Positions 34,485-42,835 of a DNA stretch of 64,000 bases are shown piece by piece. The stretch's first letter is position 1; each line of letters begins with the position of its first letter. The stretch is from Bradyrhizobium sp. Ec3.3 (lineage in GTDB: Bacteria; Pseudomonadota; Alphaproteobacteria; Rhizobiales; Xanthobacteraceae): NCBI RefSeq assembly GCF_000472925.1, contig NZ_KI421479.1, forward strand, positions 278,792 through 342,791, given 5' to 3'. The notes beneath the pieces were generated by a model that did no database searches, had not been told where the DNA came from, and worked only from the letters and a program-made list of their open reading frames with translations. Made by a program: the position numbers and the translations under genes.

Positions 34485-34492
34485 TTAACCAT
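34485..34492 (+). promoter_or_regulatory. CtrA half-site TTAACCAT
   Basis: The 8-mer TTAACCAT is the strong half-site form bound by CtrA in Caulobacter relatives. It lies 73 bases ahead of the Hpt start, a position typical for a promoter-proximal site. Confidence 0.45.
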
Positions 34493-34564
34493 TTCCGTGG
34501 TTGGGTTAGGTCGAAAGCTTCGCCGCCAGACCGGCGCGTTGCCAGCGATGCCGGGGCCCGCGCC

Positions 34565-34942
34565 ATGATGCCTGATCTGCAACGGATGGACTGGATGCCC
34601 TCGCCGCCGCTTGCTCCGCTCGACCATCCCCTCGATCTCGACCATCTCGCGCGCATGACCCTCGGGGATGCCGAACTCGAATCCGAGGTGCTCGCGATGT
34701 TCGTGGAGCAGTCGAGCCGCCTGATCGCGGCGATGGCGGCGCTCCCCGCAGATGCACCCGCGCTGGCGCACATGCTGAAAGGCTCGGCGCGGGGAATCGG
34801 CGCCTTTGCGGTGGCGGACGCAGCCGCTGAACTCGAATGCGCAATCCGGACCGGTGACAATCCGACCCGCGCCTTCGCTGTGCTGAGGGAGGCGGTCACT
34901 GAGGCCCGCGAAGCGATCGAGGCGATCCTGCGCCGCGCCTGA
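34565..34942 (+). CDS. Hpt (histidine phosphotransfer) domain protein
   Basis: Small cytoplasmic protein of 125 residues consisting of one Hpt domain. The phosphorylated histidine is H69 in AHMLKGSARGIGA, the usual H-x-L-K-G-S/A signature. Helices before (LVEQSSRLIAAM-like) and after (AAAELECAIRTGD) complete the four-helix bundle. Such single-domain proteins relay phosphate between hybrid kinases and response regulators. It lies downstream of CtrA-type sites, which makes a link to cell-cycle phosphorelays attractive; it is not ChpT-like, because it lacks the second, pseudo-ATPase domain. Confidence 0.87.
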   Translation: MMPDLQRMDWMPSPPLAPLDHPLDLDHLARMTLGDAELESEVLAMFVEQSSRLIAAMAALPADAPALAHMLKGSARGIGAFAVADAAAELECAIRTGDNPTRAFAVLREAVTEAREAIEAILRRA

Positions 34943-35062
34943 GGGCGGTCCCCAAATCCATCGGATTGCCGGAGACTGGCGCACTAGCGCTGCGCCAAGC
35001 GACCCGTTATAGGACAGCGCGGACCCTCCCTCATTCCCAAGACTCCGGCAGCACGAGCACAC

Positions 35063-35383
35063 ATGGCCAAAATCCACTATGTCGACCACAAGGGCGAAAC
35101 CCGCACGGTAGAAGTCGAGAACGGCGCGACCGTGATGGAAGGCGCCATCCGCAACGCCATTCCCGGGATCGAGGCCGAATGCGGCGGCGCCTGCGCTTGC
35201 GCGACCTGCCACGTTTATGTCGACGAAGCCTGGCGCGAGAAGGTCGGCAGCCCGACTCCGATGGAAGAGGACATGCTCGACTTCGGCTTCGACGTGCGCC
35301 CGAACTCGCGCCTGTCCTGCCAGATCAAGGTGTCCGACGAGCTCGACGGGCTCGTGGTGTCGACGCCGGAGCGGCAGGCCTAA
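35063..35383 (+). CDS. [2Fe-2S] ferredoxin (adrenodoxin/FdxB type)
   Basis: Soluble electron carrier of 106 residues. The cluster ligands are C40, C46, C49 (in AECGGACACATCH) and C86 (RLSCQIKV), the C-x5-C-x2-C...C spacing of vertebrate-type ferredoxins. This class serves Fe-S assembly, P450s or hydroxylases. A type-2 ferredoxin-NADP reductase is encoded about 660 bases further on the same strand, a likely redox partner, although a thioesterase gene on the other strand separates them. Confidence 0.93.
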   Translation: MAKIHYVDHKGETRTVEVENGATVMEGAIRNAIPGIEAECGGACACATCHVYVDEAWREKVGSPTPMEEDMLDFGFDVRPNSRLSCQIKVSDELDGLVVSTPERQA

Positions 35384-35392
35384 CTAAAGAAT

Positions 35393-35860
35393 CTAGACCT
35401 TCGACGGCGCGACCTCGATGCCGCGCTTGTGCCAGGGCTTGAGCTTCTCGATGACCTCGGCGGTGAGGGGCGTCGGCCGCCGCGAGGCCTCTTCGATGAG
35501 GACGCCGACCGAAATCGCGGAGGCAACGCATCTGCCTTCGGAGAACACGACCTGCTCGAAGGTCACCGACGTCCGTCCCAGTTTCACGACGCCGAGCCCA
35601 AGCTCGATCGTGCCCGGCCAGCGCAGCTCGGCGCGGAAATGGATGTCGAGCCGCACCATGATCCAGGCGAGCCCCGGCGGCGTCAGCCCGATCTTCGGGT
35701 CCTTCATCAGCGTGACGCGGCCGGTCTCGAAATAGGTGGCATAGACGGCGTTGTTGACGTGCTGGTTGGGATCGAGATCGCCGAAGCGCACATTGTCGCT
35801 GAGGCGATAGGGGAAATCCGCAAGTCGCGGCGCTGAATCCAGGCGGCTTGGTGCATTCAC
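35393..35860 (-). CDS. Acyl-CoA thioesterase (4HBT / YbgC-FadM family)
   Basis: Hot-dog-fold thioesterase of 155 residues. The active-site loop VRFGDLDPNQHVNNAVYATYFE carries the catalytic aspartate (D in GDLD) and the characteristic HVNN turn. Length and layout match 4-hydroxybenzoyl-CoA-type thioesterases that hydrolyse acyl-CoA. Substrate not predictable. Its stop lies 9 bases from the ferredoxin stop (convergent), and its start diverges from the ferredoxin reductase. Confidence 0.88.
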   Translation of the reverse strand: MNAPSRLDSAPRLADFPYRLSDNVRFGDLDPNQHVNNAVYATYFETGRVTLMKDPKIGLTPPGLAWIMVRLDIHFRAELRWPGTIELGLGVVKLGRTSVTFEQVVFSEGRCVASAISVGVLIEEASRRPTPLTAEVIEKLKPWHKRGIEVAPSKV

Positions 35861-36045
35861 CGGTTGATCTCCGTCATTTCCTCCGCCGTTACATCCCAGT
35901 TATCCTGTCCCGGCAAGTAGCCCTGCCGGCAGGCGGCCAATGCTTTTATGCCTTCCCTGGGCCGTCGGCCTTGGCTAGACAGGAACTGCCCTTTCCGTTG
36001 CCTGCCGGGCGCCGTCCAACCGATAACGACCGATAAAGAGACGAC

Positions 36046-37074
36046 ATGAGCGACGCGATCAAAACCGATGTGCTGATTATTGGCGCCGGCCCCTGCGGTC
36101 TGTTCGCCGCCTTCGAGCTTGGCCTTCTCGACATGAAGGCGCATTTCGTCGACATCCTCGACAAGGTCGGCGGCCAGTGCGCCGAGCTCTATCCGGAGAA
36201 GCCGATCTACGACATTCCCGGCATTCCGCATGTCTCGGGGCAGGGCCTCACCGGAGCGCTGATGGAACAGATCAAGCCGTTCCATCCGACCTTCCATCTC
36301 GGCGAGATGGTCGAGAAGGTGGAGAAGATCGGCGATCCCGCGTTCCGCGTTACCACCGATGCCGGCAAGGTGTTCGAATGCAAGGTGGTGGTGATCGCCG
36401 CCGGCGGCGGCTCGTTCCAGCCCAAGCGCCCGCCGGTGCCGGGAATCGAAGCCTATGAAGGCACCTCGGTGCATTACTCCGTGCGCAAGATGGAGCAGTT
36501 TCGCGACAAGGAGATCTTGATCGTCGGCGGCGGCGATTCCGCGCTCGACTGGACGCTCAATCTGCATCCGCTGGCTAAGCGCATCACGCTGCTGCACCGT
36601 CGCGATGAATTCCGGGCCGCGCCTCACAGCGTCGAGCAGATGCGCGCGCTGGTGGCCGCAGGCAAGATGGATTTGAAGCTTGGTCAGGTCACTGCATTGT
36701 CCGGCTCTGACGGCAAGCTCGCCGGCGCCACGATCAAGGGCAACGACAACAGCGTCACCGAGATCGCCTGTGACACCATGCTGCCGTTCTTCGGGCTCAC
36801 CATGAAGCTCGGCCCGGTCGCGAACTGGGGCATTGCGCTCGAGAACAATCTGGTGCCGGTCGAGACATCAGCGTTCGAGACCAACGTCCCCGGCATCTTC
36901 GCGATCGGCGACATCAACACCTATCCGGGCAAGATCAAGCTGATCCTGTGCGGATTCCACGAGGGCGCGCTCATGGCGCAAAAAGCCCATCGCTACGTCT
37001 ATCCGGAGAAGCGGCTGGTGTTCCAGTACACGACGTCCTCGTCCAGCCTGCAAAAGAAGCTCGGAGTCAATTGA
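36046..37074 (+). CDS. Ferredoxin-NADP reductase, thioredoxin-reductase-like (type 2)
   Basis: FAD enzyme of 342 residues that passes electrons between NADPH and ferredoxin. The N-terminal FAD site is LIIGAGPCGLFAAFELG, the NADPH site is LIVGGGDSALDW, and IFAIGDINTYPGKIKLILCGFHEGA closes the FAD domain. It has no CxxC pair, so it is not a thioredoxin reductase but the Bacillus YumC-like FNR found across alphaproteobacteria. The nearby [2Fe-2S] ferredoxin is a plausible partner. AGACGAC precedes the ATG. Confidence 0.92.
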   Translation: MSDAIKTDVLIIGAGPCGLFAAFELGLLDMKAHFVDILDKVGGQCAELYPEKPIYDIPGIPHVSGQGLTGALMEQIKPFHPTFHLGEMVEKVEKIGDPAFRVTTDAGKVFECKVVVIAAGGGSFQPKRPPVPGIEAYEGTSVHYSVRKMEQFRDKEILIVGGGDSALDWTLNLHPLAKRITLLHRRDEFRAAPHSVEQMRALVAAGKMDLKLGQVTALSGSDGKLAGATIKGNDNSVTEIACDTMLPFFGLTMKLGPVANWGIALENNLVPVETSAFETNVPGIFAIGDINTYPGKIKLILCGFHEGALMAQKAHRYVYPEKRLVFQYTTSSSSLQKKLGVN

Positions 37075-37184
37075 TCCGGGCCGGAACGGGGAGAGCATCT
37101 CTCCCATGTTTCTGGTGCTGGAACCCTTCGCGAAATAGCCTTAGTCTGCGGCCATTCCAGTCGTGGGTTAACCAGGTGATCATA

Positions 37185-37784
37185 ATGCGGAATATCTTTT
37201 CCAGCTTCCGACTGCTCTCGCTCGTCGCGCTCGGCCTCGCGCTGTCGCTCGCGATGCCGCGGCCCGTCGCAGCGCAGGCCCAGCAGCCCACGGCTGCGGG
37301 CCTCTGGCAGAAGATCGAGGACGGCAAGCAGGTCGGGTGGTTTCTCTTCATCGACCACAACGGCATCTTCGAAGGTGTGATCGCAAAGACCTTCCCGCGT
37401 CCGGGCGATGATCCGAACGAGGCCTGCACCAAATGCACGGATGATCGCAAGAATGCGCCGGTGCTCGGCCTGTCCTTTGTACGCGACATGAAGCGTGATG
37501 GCCTGAAGTACGAAGGCGGCAACGTGCTCAATCCGCGCGACGGCAACATCTGGAAGGCCAACATGAAGGTCAGCCCGGATGGTCAGACGCTCACCTTGCG
37601 CGGCTATCTCGGCATCTCGCTGCTCGGCAAGGACGAGACCTGGACGCGCCTGCCGGATGCCAACATCGCGCAGCTCGATCCTGCCATCGTCGCAAAATAT
37701 CTCCCCGCGCAAGCCGTCGCCGCAAAGCCGCCAGCGCCCGCCGCGAAGAAGGGCGGCGCGATGATGGCGCCGATGAAGCAGTAG
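37185..37784 (+). CDS. Secreted DUF2147 protein
   Basis: Exported protein of 199 residues: signal peptide (LLSLVALGLALSLAMPRPVAAQ), then a DUF2147 domain (about 35-160) beginning GLWQKIEDGKQVGWFLF and ending GYLGISLLGKDETWTRL. A C-x2-C pair (EACTKCTDD) lies inside it. The last 30 residues are a Lys/Ala/Pro/Met-rich tail. The domain is a small beta barrel of unknown function in envelope proteins. ATG 37185 places the signal peptide at the N-terminus; the longer frame upstream overlaps the reductase gene and was discarded. Confidence 0.86.
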   Translation: MRNIFSSFRLLSLVALGLALSLAMPRPVAAQAQQPTAAGLWQKIEDGKQVGWFLFIDHNGIFEGVIAKTFPRPGDDPNEACTKCTDDRKNAPVLGLSFVRDMKRDGLKYEGGNVLNPRDGNIWKANMKVSPDGQTLTLRGYLGISLLGKDETWTRLPDANIAQLDPAIVAKYLPAQAVAAKPPAPAAKKGGAMMAPMKQ

Positions 37785-37845
37785 GGCGCGCGCCGCGACG
37801 CTGGTCGCCCGGGTCGTTGGTTTCAGGTCTTTCCCCGCACACCGC

Positions 37846-37967
37846 TGTCATTCCCCGCGAGGGCGGGGAATCCAGTACGCCGCGGCTTCTCCGTATCCTC
37901 GCACTGCCTCTGGAATACCGGATCGCCCGCCCCCAGTGCGCAATTGCGCACAAGGCGGGCGATGACA
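37846..37967. repeat. Dispersed palindromic repeat, TGTCATTCCCCGCG type (copy 1)
   Basis: Left end TGTCATTCCCCGCGAGGGCG, centre GGGGAATCCAGTACGCCGCG, right end GGCGGGCGATGACA, so the ends are inverted. A second copy near 41.0 kb shares the GGGGAATCCAGTACGCCGCG block exactly. Confidence 0.75.
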
Positions 37968-38000
37968 GTTGGAGTCGTGGATCGCACGCGCCCCGATCTC

Positions 38001-38081
38001 GTTATTGCGAGCGCAGCGAAGCAATCCAGGAATCTTTCCGCGGATAAATCTCTGGATTGCTTCGCTGCGCTCGCAATGACG
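38001..38081. repeat. Dispersed palindromic repeat, TTGCGAGCGCAGCGAAGC type (copy 4)
   Basis: Left arm GTTATTGCGAGCGCAGCGAA, right arm TTCGCTGCGCTCGCAATGAC; the same family as the 21.4 kb copy with near-perfect arms. Confidence 0.78.
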
Positions 38082-38312
38082 GCGAAAAGCGACAGCTAAT
38101 GGGAATGCAGTCCTGTTTGCATGAGTCCAAAGGCGCACGCCGCCGATGTCCCCAACAGTAGTTCCCCGGAATGTGTTTTGGCGCCCGTTTTGCATAGTGG
38201 TCGGGAAAGCTGCTGGGGGAGCGAATCGCTATTTCTCCACGCCTGCCGGTCCGTGGCAGACGAATAGCGGCGCTTGCGCCCCGCGGTGACACCGACCCGC
38301 GGAGACGAAGGA

Positions 38313-38663
38313 ATGTTTGCAAGACATTGTGCCGCACTCGTGCTTGGCGTGATCATGCTGGCTACGACCGCGTTCGCGCGCGACGACGGGCGCTATGCCA
38401 ATTCACCGCTCAAGCCCTGGTTCGAGAGCCTGCACAGCCAATACGGGCAATGCTGCTCGGACGCCGATGGCTACGTCATGGCCGACGTCGATTGGGAGTC
38501 CGACAACGGCCATTATCGCGTGCACATCGACGACGAATGGGTCGTGGTGCCTGACGGCGCCGTCATCACCGAGCCGAACAAGATCGGCCGCACCATGGTT
38601 TGGAAGCACTATGTCGACGGCCATCCACGCGTCCGCTGCTTCATGCCGGGCAGCATGACCTGA
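38313..38663 (+). CDS. Small secreted hypothetical protein
   Basis: Exported protein of 116 residues. Signal peptide about 1-22 (ALVLGVIMLATTAFA), then SPLKPWFESLHSQYGQCCSD with a CC pair, a WVVVPDGAVI strand and the ending VRCFMPGSM. It is conserved in my memory of Bradyrhizobium proteomes, always as hypothetical; no domain is recognised. GGAGACGAAGGA ahead of the ATG supports the start. Confidence 0.78.
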   Translation: MFARHCAALVLGVIMLATTAFARDDGRYANSPLKPWFESLHSQYGQCCSDADGYVMADVDWESDNGHYRVHIDDEWVVVPDGAVITEPNKIGRTMVWKHYVDGHPRVRCFMPGSMT

Positions 38664-38777
38664 GGCGCTGCAGCCAATGCGCGGTCTGATCTGGATCTAA
38701 GTGCAGCGCGCGCAGATTGATGTCGGCGCGCGGATGCGTGAATGTGAAGACGGCGTGGTGCGCCACGATGTCGTCGG

Positions 38778-39041
38778 CTAGCGCTGCTCGCTCGTCGCGC
38801 TTGCGAGCACCCTGACGTGCGGCGACAGCACCGCGATCTGCGCAGGCGAGGCGGGCATGCCTGCGGCGGTCAGCATCGGCGTGGCGACCTGCTCCTGAAC
38901 GCCGACGGCGCCGAGCAACTGCACTTGCGCCGCCGAAATTGGAAATGACTTCACTTCGTAAGAGGGAAGCTCGCCAGCAAATGCGCCGGCAGTGCTCGCG
39001 GTCATCGCGCCGGCAACGGCAATCATCGAAAGAATCCGCAT
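38778..39041 (-). CDS. Small secreted hypothetical protein
   Basis: Protein of 87 residues with a clear signal peptide (ILSMIAVAGAMTASTAGAFA). The mature part is short (LPSYEVKSFPISAAQVQLLG and VQEQVATPMLTAAGMPASPAQ) and has no recognised domain. AAGGAG lies 7 bases before the ATG, so it is probably expressed. It diverges from the region preceding the CYTH-CHAD gene. Confidence 0.7.
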   Translation of the reverse strand: MRILSMIAVAGAMTASTAGAFAGELPSYEVKSFPISAAQVQLLGAVGVQEQVATPMLTAAGMPASPAQIAVLSPHVRVLASATSEQR

Positions 39042-39234
39042 TTCAATTCTCCTTGGAAAAATAACCAATCGCAGGGTTGGTCGCGATGACGCCGGAAGAG
39101 GTTCGCAAATCTGCGAAGTGTGAGCGGAGATATTTGGTTGCGAGGGACGGCAGTGACGAAGCGATTCGGAAACGCGCCGCTGTTATGTTTCAGGACTGTT
39201 TCGTGAAGCCTGTCGCACGCGAACAAGCGTCGTC

Positions 39235-39335
39235 GCGCTTCATGCGCCAGATTGCGGAGATCGGATGGCGTCGCGTCATAGCTGCGGCGAAAAGTCCGGT
39301 TGAAGTGGGAGAGGTCGGTGTCCCAGCCGGTCCCA
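39235..39335 (-). pseudogene. Remnant of an AraC-family regulator C-terminus
   Basis: A 30-residue stretch reads DLSHFNRTFRRSYDATPSDL, the second helix-turn-helix and closing motif of AraC regulators. Neither the first helix-turn-helix nor a ligand domain can be found upstream, so only a fragment remains between the secreted protein and the CYTH-CHAD gene. Confidence 0.6.
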
Positions 39336-39407
39336 ACGGCCGAGTATTTCGAACGGTACTTAACCTCATCTCGTGCGTTATCCGCCGCAGCAGACAGGTG
39401 GAGCACG

Positions 39408-40919
39408 ATGGCTGTCGAGACGGAACTGAAACTCCGTGTGCCCACGCGCCATTTCAAGGCGCTGGCAAGCGGACGCATGGCGGGCGGCAAGATCGGACCG
39501 CGATCCGAGAACGATCTGGTGTCGACATACTTCGATACCAGAAAATGCAAGCTGAAACGGCACGGCCTCACGCTGCGCGTGCGCGATGACGGCGACAGGC
39601 ACGTCCAGACGGTCAAATCGGCCAACGGTGCGCAGTTCGGCCGCGGCGAATGGGAGGCGGAGATCAAGAACGGTGCGCCGAACCTCGGCAAGGCGCAGGG
39701 CACTCCGCTCGAGCCGTTTGCATCCGGGAAGTTGCGTCGCAAGCTGAAACCCGTGTTCGAGACATCGGTGCACCGCATCACGTTGCCGCTTCGCACCAGG
39801 AAAAGTGAGATCGAACTCGCCATCGATCGTGGACGTATCGTCGCCGGGCAACACTCCAGCCCGGTCGAGGAGCTTGAACTGGAACTCAAGAATGGCCTGC
39901 TTGTCGATTTGTTCCGCGTCGCGAGGTCGATCGAACGGAAATCGCAAGCCGAGCTCGATCTGCGATCGAAGTCGGACCGGGGTTATGCTCTTGCGCGCGG
40001 CGAGGAGCATCCGGTTCTTTCCGCCGCAAGCATCGCCTTGAACGCCGACTTGAATGCGGGTGATGCCTTCCGGACCATCGGTCGCGCAACGATACGCCAT
40101 TTCTCGGGTAACGCCGACGCCGTCCGCAATGGCGATCCGGAAGGAATTCACCAGATGCGGGTGGGATTGCGCCGCCTGCGCGCGGCGATCTCGTTATTCT
40201 CGAAGGTCCTGTCCGGGGCGAGCACGGACAGGATCAAGCAGGAACTGAAGTGGCTCACCAACGAACTCGCGCCGGCACGTGAGCTCGATGTCTTCGTGAC
40301 GGAGAATATCGAGCCTGCCACGCGCGACGTGCTGTTGCGCAGGGGCGGCAAGGCGATCAAGAAGGAGTTCTGTGCCAGGCGCGAGCGCGCTTTCGCGCGC
40401 GCAAAAGAAGCCGTCAACACGCAGCACTACCGGTCCTTGCTGGTCGATACGCTGCAATGGATCGAGGCCGACCAAACGATTGCGACTGAAGATGCGAAGA
40501 CGCCGATCCGCAAATTCGCCGGCAGGCTGCTGCATCGCCGCATCAAGAAGCTGCGCAAGCAGGGACGGCATCTCGACGAGATGTCTGCCCAGGAGCGGCA
40601 CAAGCTGCGCATCAGGGCCAAGAAGATCAGATATGCGATCGAGTTCTTTGAAAGTCTTTTTCAGTCTCGGAGCGAACGGAAGCAGGTGGCAGCGTTGTCC
40701 AGGCATCTGAAAAAGATTCAGAACGCGTTTGGCTCGCTCAACGATTTTGTCGCGCATCGCGACATGGCTGTCGACGCAGCGCTCAAGGCGCGGGCGCCAC
40801 GCCATGAAGGGCGTGCGCGTGCCTTGGCCTCGGGCGTGGTGCTCGGCCGGGAGGACCAGGCGGTCAAGCCGCTGGTGAAGGTCGCGGAAAAGGAAGTGCG
40901 GGGGTTGGAGGCGATTTGA
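39408..40919 (+). CDS. CYTH-CHAD domain protein (inorganic triphosphatase-like)
   Basis: Cytoplasmic protein of 503 residues. The N-terminal CYTH domain (about 1-200) starts with the ExExK motif (ETELKL) and has strands such as LTLRVRDDGDRHVQTVKS; it acts on triphosphates such as PPPi. The C-terminal CHAD domain (about 220-495) has the conserved histidine helices (GIHQMRVGLRRLRAAISLF and HKLRIRAKKIRYAIEFF) and can bind polyphosphate. The combination is common in bacteria, often near polyphosphate metabolism, though none is adjacent here. ATG 39408 (MAVETELKL) fits the family start; GGAG lies ahead. Confidence 0.9.
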   Translation: MAVETELKLRVPTRHFKALASGRMAGGKIGPRSENDLVSTYFDTRKCKLKRHGLTLRVRDDGDRHVQTVKSANGAQFGRGEWEAEIKNGAPNLGKAQGTPLEPFASGKLRRKLKPVFETSVHRITLPLRTRKSEIELAIDRGRIVAGQHSSPVEELELELKNGLLVDLFRVARSIERKSQAELDLRSKSDRGYALARGEEHPVLSAASIALNADLNAGDAFRTIGRATIRHFSGNADAVRNGDPEGIHQMRVGLRRLRAAISLFSKVLSGASTDRIKQELKWLTNELAPARELDVFVTENIEPATRDVLLRRGGKAIKKEFCARRERAFARAKEAVNTQHYRSLLVDTLQWIEADQTIATEDAKTPIRKFAGRLLHRRIKKLRKQGRHLDEMSAQERHKLRIRAKKIRYAIEFFESLFQSRSERKQVAALSRHLKKIQNAFGSLNDFVAHRDMAVDAALKARAPRHEGRARALASGVVLGREDQAVKPLVKVAEKEVRGLEAI

Positions 40920-40959
40920 AAGGTGCGTCGCATCGCCGGCGTTTTGCCTTTCACTCCGC

Positions 40960-41127
40960 CGTCATTCCCCGCGACCCGGCTACGCCAAGGCTTCGCCGGG
41001 GTTTGCAACGTTGGCTCGCCGAAGCTTTAGCGTAGGCGGCAAGCGGGGAATCCAGTACGCCGCGGCTTCTCCGTATTCGTCACGGTCTCTGGAATGCTGG
41101 ATCGCCCGGTCAAGCCGGGCGACGACG
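40960..41127. repeat. Dispersed palindromic repeat, GTCATTCCCCGCGA type (copy 2)
   Basis: Shares GGGGAATCCAGTACGCCGCG and GGATCGCCCG with the 37.85 kb copy. It carries an extra 50-60 bases near its left end (GGCTACGCCAAGGCTTCGCC and the inverse CTTCGCCGGGG). It lies just past the end of the hexarate operon. Confidence 0.72.
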
Positions 41128-41160
41128 CCTGAGCGTGCTGCCCGCGTCTGAATTCGCGAC

Positions 41161-42702
41161 TTAAGTCACCGGCGCGGGATTGAACAGCGTCAGGTCGTTG
41201 TGGATGCCCCAACGGTCCGACCAGGGCTTGGTGCGGCCGCTGGCGACGTCGAGGATCAGGCGGAACAGGTCCCAGCCGGTTTCCTCGATGGTTTTTTCGC
41301 CGGTGGCGATGCGGCCGGCATCAAAGTCGATCAGGTCCTTCCAGCGCCGTGCAAGCTCGCTGCGCGTCGCGACCTTGATCACGGGGGCGGCCGCGAGGCC
41401 GTAAGGCGTGCCGCGGCCGGTGGTGAACACCTGCAGCGTCATGCCGGAGGCGAGCTGAAGCGTGCCGCAGATGAAATCGGACGCAGGGGTTGCCGCAAAC
41501 AGCATGCCCTTCTGCGTCGCCTTTTCGCCGGGCGAGAGCACGCCGGTGATGGCGCTCGAGCCGGACTTGACGATCGAGCCGAGCGACTTCTCGACGATGT
41601 TGGCAAGCCCGCCCTTCTTGTTGCCGGGCGTGGTGTTGGCGCTGCGGTCGGCGCCGCCGCGCGCGAGGTAAGAGTCGTACCAGGCCATCTCGCGCACCAG
41701 CGCGCGGCCGACGTCCTCGTTGATCGCGCGACGGGTGAGCAGCTGGATGGCGTCGCGCACTTCGGTGACTTCCGAGAACATCACGGTGGCGCCGGCGCGC
41801 ACCAACAGATCCGCGGCGTAGCCGACGGCGGGATTTGCGGTGACGCCGGAGAAGGCGTCACTGCCGCCGCATTGCAGGCCGATGACGAGATCGGAGGCGG
41901 GGCAGGTCTCGCGCTTGCGCGCGTTGAGAATTTTCAGGCGCGCCTCGGCCTGGGTCATGATCGCATCGACGATCGCACCAAAGCCGTCGAAGGCTTCGTC
42001 CTGCATGCGTACGATGGCGTCATTGACGCCCTCAGGCACGAGCCGCTCGGGCGCGAGCTTCTCGCAGCCCAGGCCAACCACGAGAATCTCGCCGCCGAAG
42101 TTCGGGTTCAGCGCGAGGTTTTGCAGCGTGCGGATCGGCACCACCGCGTCGGGCGCGGTGATCGCGACACCGCAGCCATAGGCATGGGTGAGGGGAACGA
42201 CGTCGTCGACGTTCGGATATTTCGGCAACAGCTCGGCGCGGATGCGCTTGACCGCATATTCCATCGTGCCCTTGACGCATTGCACGGAGGAGGAGATGCC
42301 GAGGATGTTTTTGGTGCCGACCGAGCCGTCCGGATTGCGATAGCCCTCGAAGGTGTAGCCTTCGAGCGGGGGCAGCGGGGCGGGGACGGCGGTGGAGATT
42401 TCGAGCTTGTCGAGCGCAGGCGCCTCCGGCATGCGGATGCGCGCCTCGTCGACCCATTCGCCGGCCAGGATCGGGGAGAGAGCATAGCCGATCACCTCGC
42501 CATAACGGATGATCGGCGCGTCTTGCGCGATATCGACCAGCGCCGTCTTGTGGCCTTGCGGCACGAAGGCACGCAGCGTCAGCCCGCAGGCAAAGCGGGA
42601 GCCGGCGGGAAGCCCGAAATCATTGACCACGATCGCGACATTGTCGCGCTCGTTGAGCTTGATGTAGCGGGGCTGCTCTTTCGCTGCGACTGACTGGTCC
42701 AT
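41161..42702 (-). CDS. garD: Galactarate dehydratase (UxaA/GarD family)
   Basis: Cytoplasmic dehydratase of 513 residues converting galactarate to 5-keto-4-deoxyglucarate. Family motifs: an N-terminal SAF-like domain (about 15-90, DNVAIVVNDFGLPAG), then YRNPDGSVGTKNILGISSSVQC, THAYGCGVA and LVIGLQCGGSDAFSG. ATG 42702 (MDQSVAAKEQ) was chosen since the upstream 31 codons cross a palindromic repeat. It is the last gene of the hexarate operon, separated from the dehydrogenase by 133 bases holding that repeat. Confidence 0.92.
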   Translation of the reverse strand: MDQSVAAKEQPRYIKLNERDNVAIVVNDFGLPAGSRFACGLTLRAFVPQGHKTALVDIAQDAPIIRYGEVIGYALSPILAGEWVDEARIRMPEAPALDKLEISTAVPAPLPPLEGYTFEGYRNPDGSVGTKNILGISSSVQCVKGTMEYAVKRIRAELLPKYPNVDDVVPLTHAYGCGVAITAPDAVVPIRTLQNLALNPNFGGEILVVGLGCEKLAPERLVPEGVNDAIVRMQDEAFDGFGAIVDAIMTQAEARLKILNARKRETCPASDLVIGLQCGGSDAFSGVTANPAVGYAADLLVRAGATVMFSEVTEVRDAIQLLTRRAINEDVGRALVREMAWYDSYLARGGADRSANTTPGNKKGGLANIVEKSLGSIVKSGSSAITGVLSPGEKATQKGMLFAATPASDFICGTLQLASGMTLQVFTTGRGTPYGLAAAPVIKVATRSELARRWKDLIDFDAGRIATGEKTIEETGWDLFRLILDVASGRTKPWSDRWGIHNDLTLFNPAPVT

Positions 42703-42727
42703 CTGCTCTTGCCTCAGAACTTGAAGT

Positions 42728-42817
42728 CGTAGGGTGGGCAAAGGCGCAACGCGCCGTGCCCACCATGCTTCACACCGAACATAAGCGGTGGGCACGCTTC
42801 GCTTTGCCCACCCTACG
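42728..42817. repeat. Dispersed palindromic repeat, CGTAGGGTGGGCAAAG type
   Basis: Left end CGTAGGGTGGGCAAAG and right end CTTTGCCCACCCTACG are exact inverses; an inner GTGCCCACC / GGTGGGCAC pair adds a second stem. It lies inside the operon, between the aldehyde dehydrogenase gene and garD. Confidence 0.85.
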
Positions 42818-42835
42818 ATATCTACGATCGCATCA

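Larger units (their letters stand above)
34166..34564. other. AT-rich divergent regulatory region
   Basis: About 400 bases between the giant gene and the Hpt gene, clearly AT-richer than the surroundings. It carries one full and one half CtrA-type site (listed separately) and a further GTTAAC at 34361-34366. Confidence 0.6.
37785..38312. other. Repeat-rich intergenic region
   Basis: About 530 bases without a credible gene. Two dispersed palindromic repeats fill the left half; the right part (38085-38312) holds nothing recognisable apart from the GGAG ribosome site of the next gene. Confidence 0.6.
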
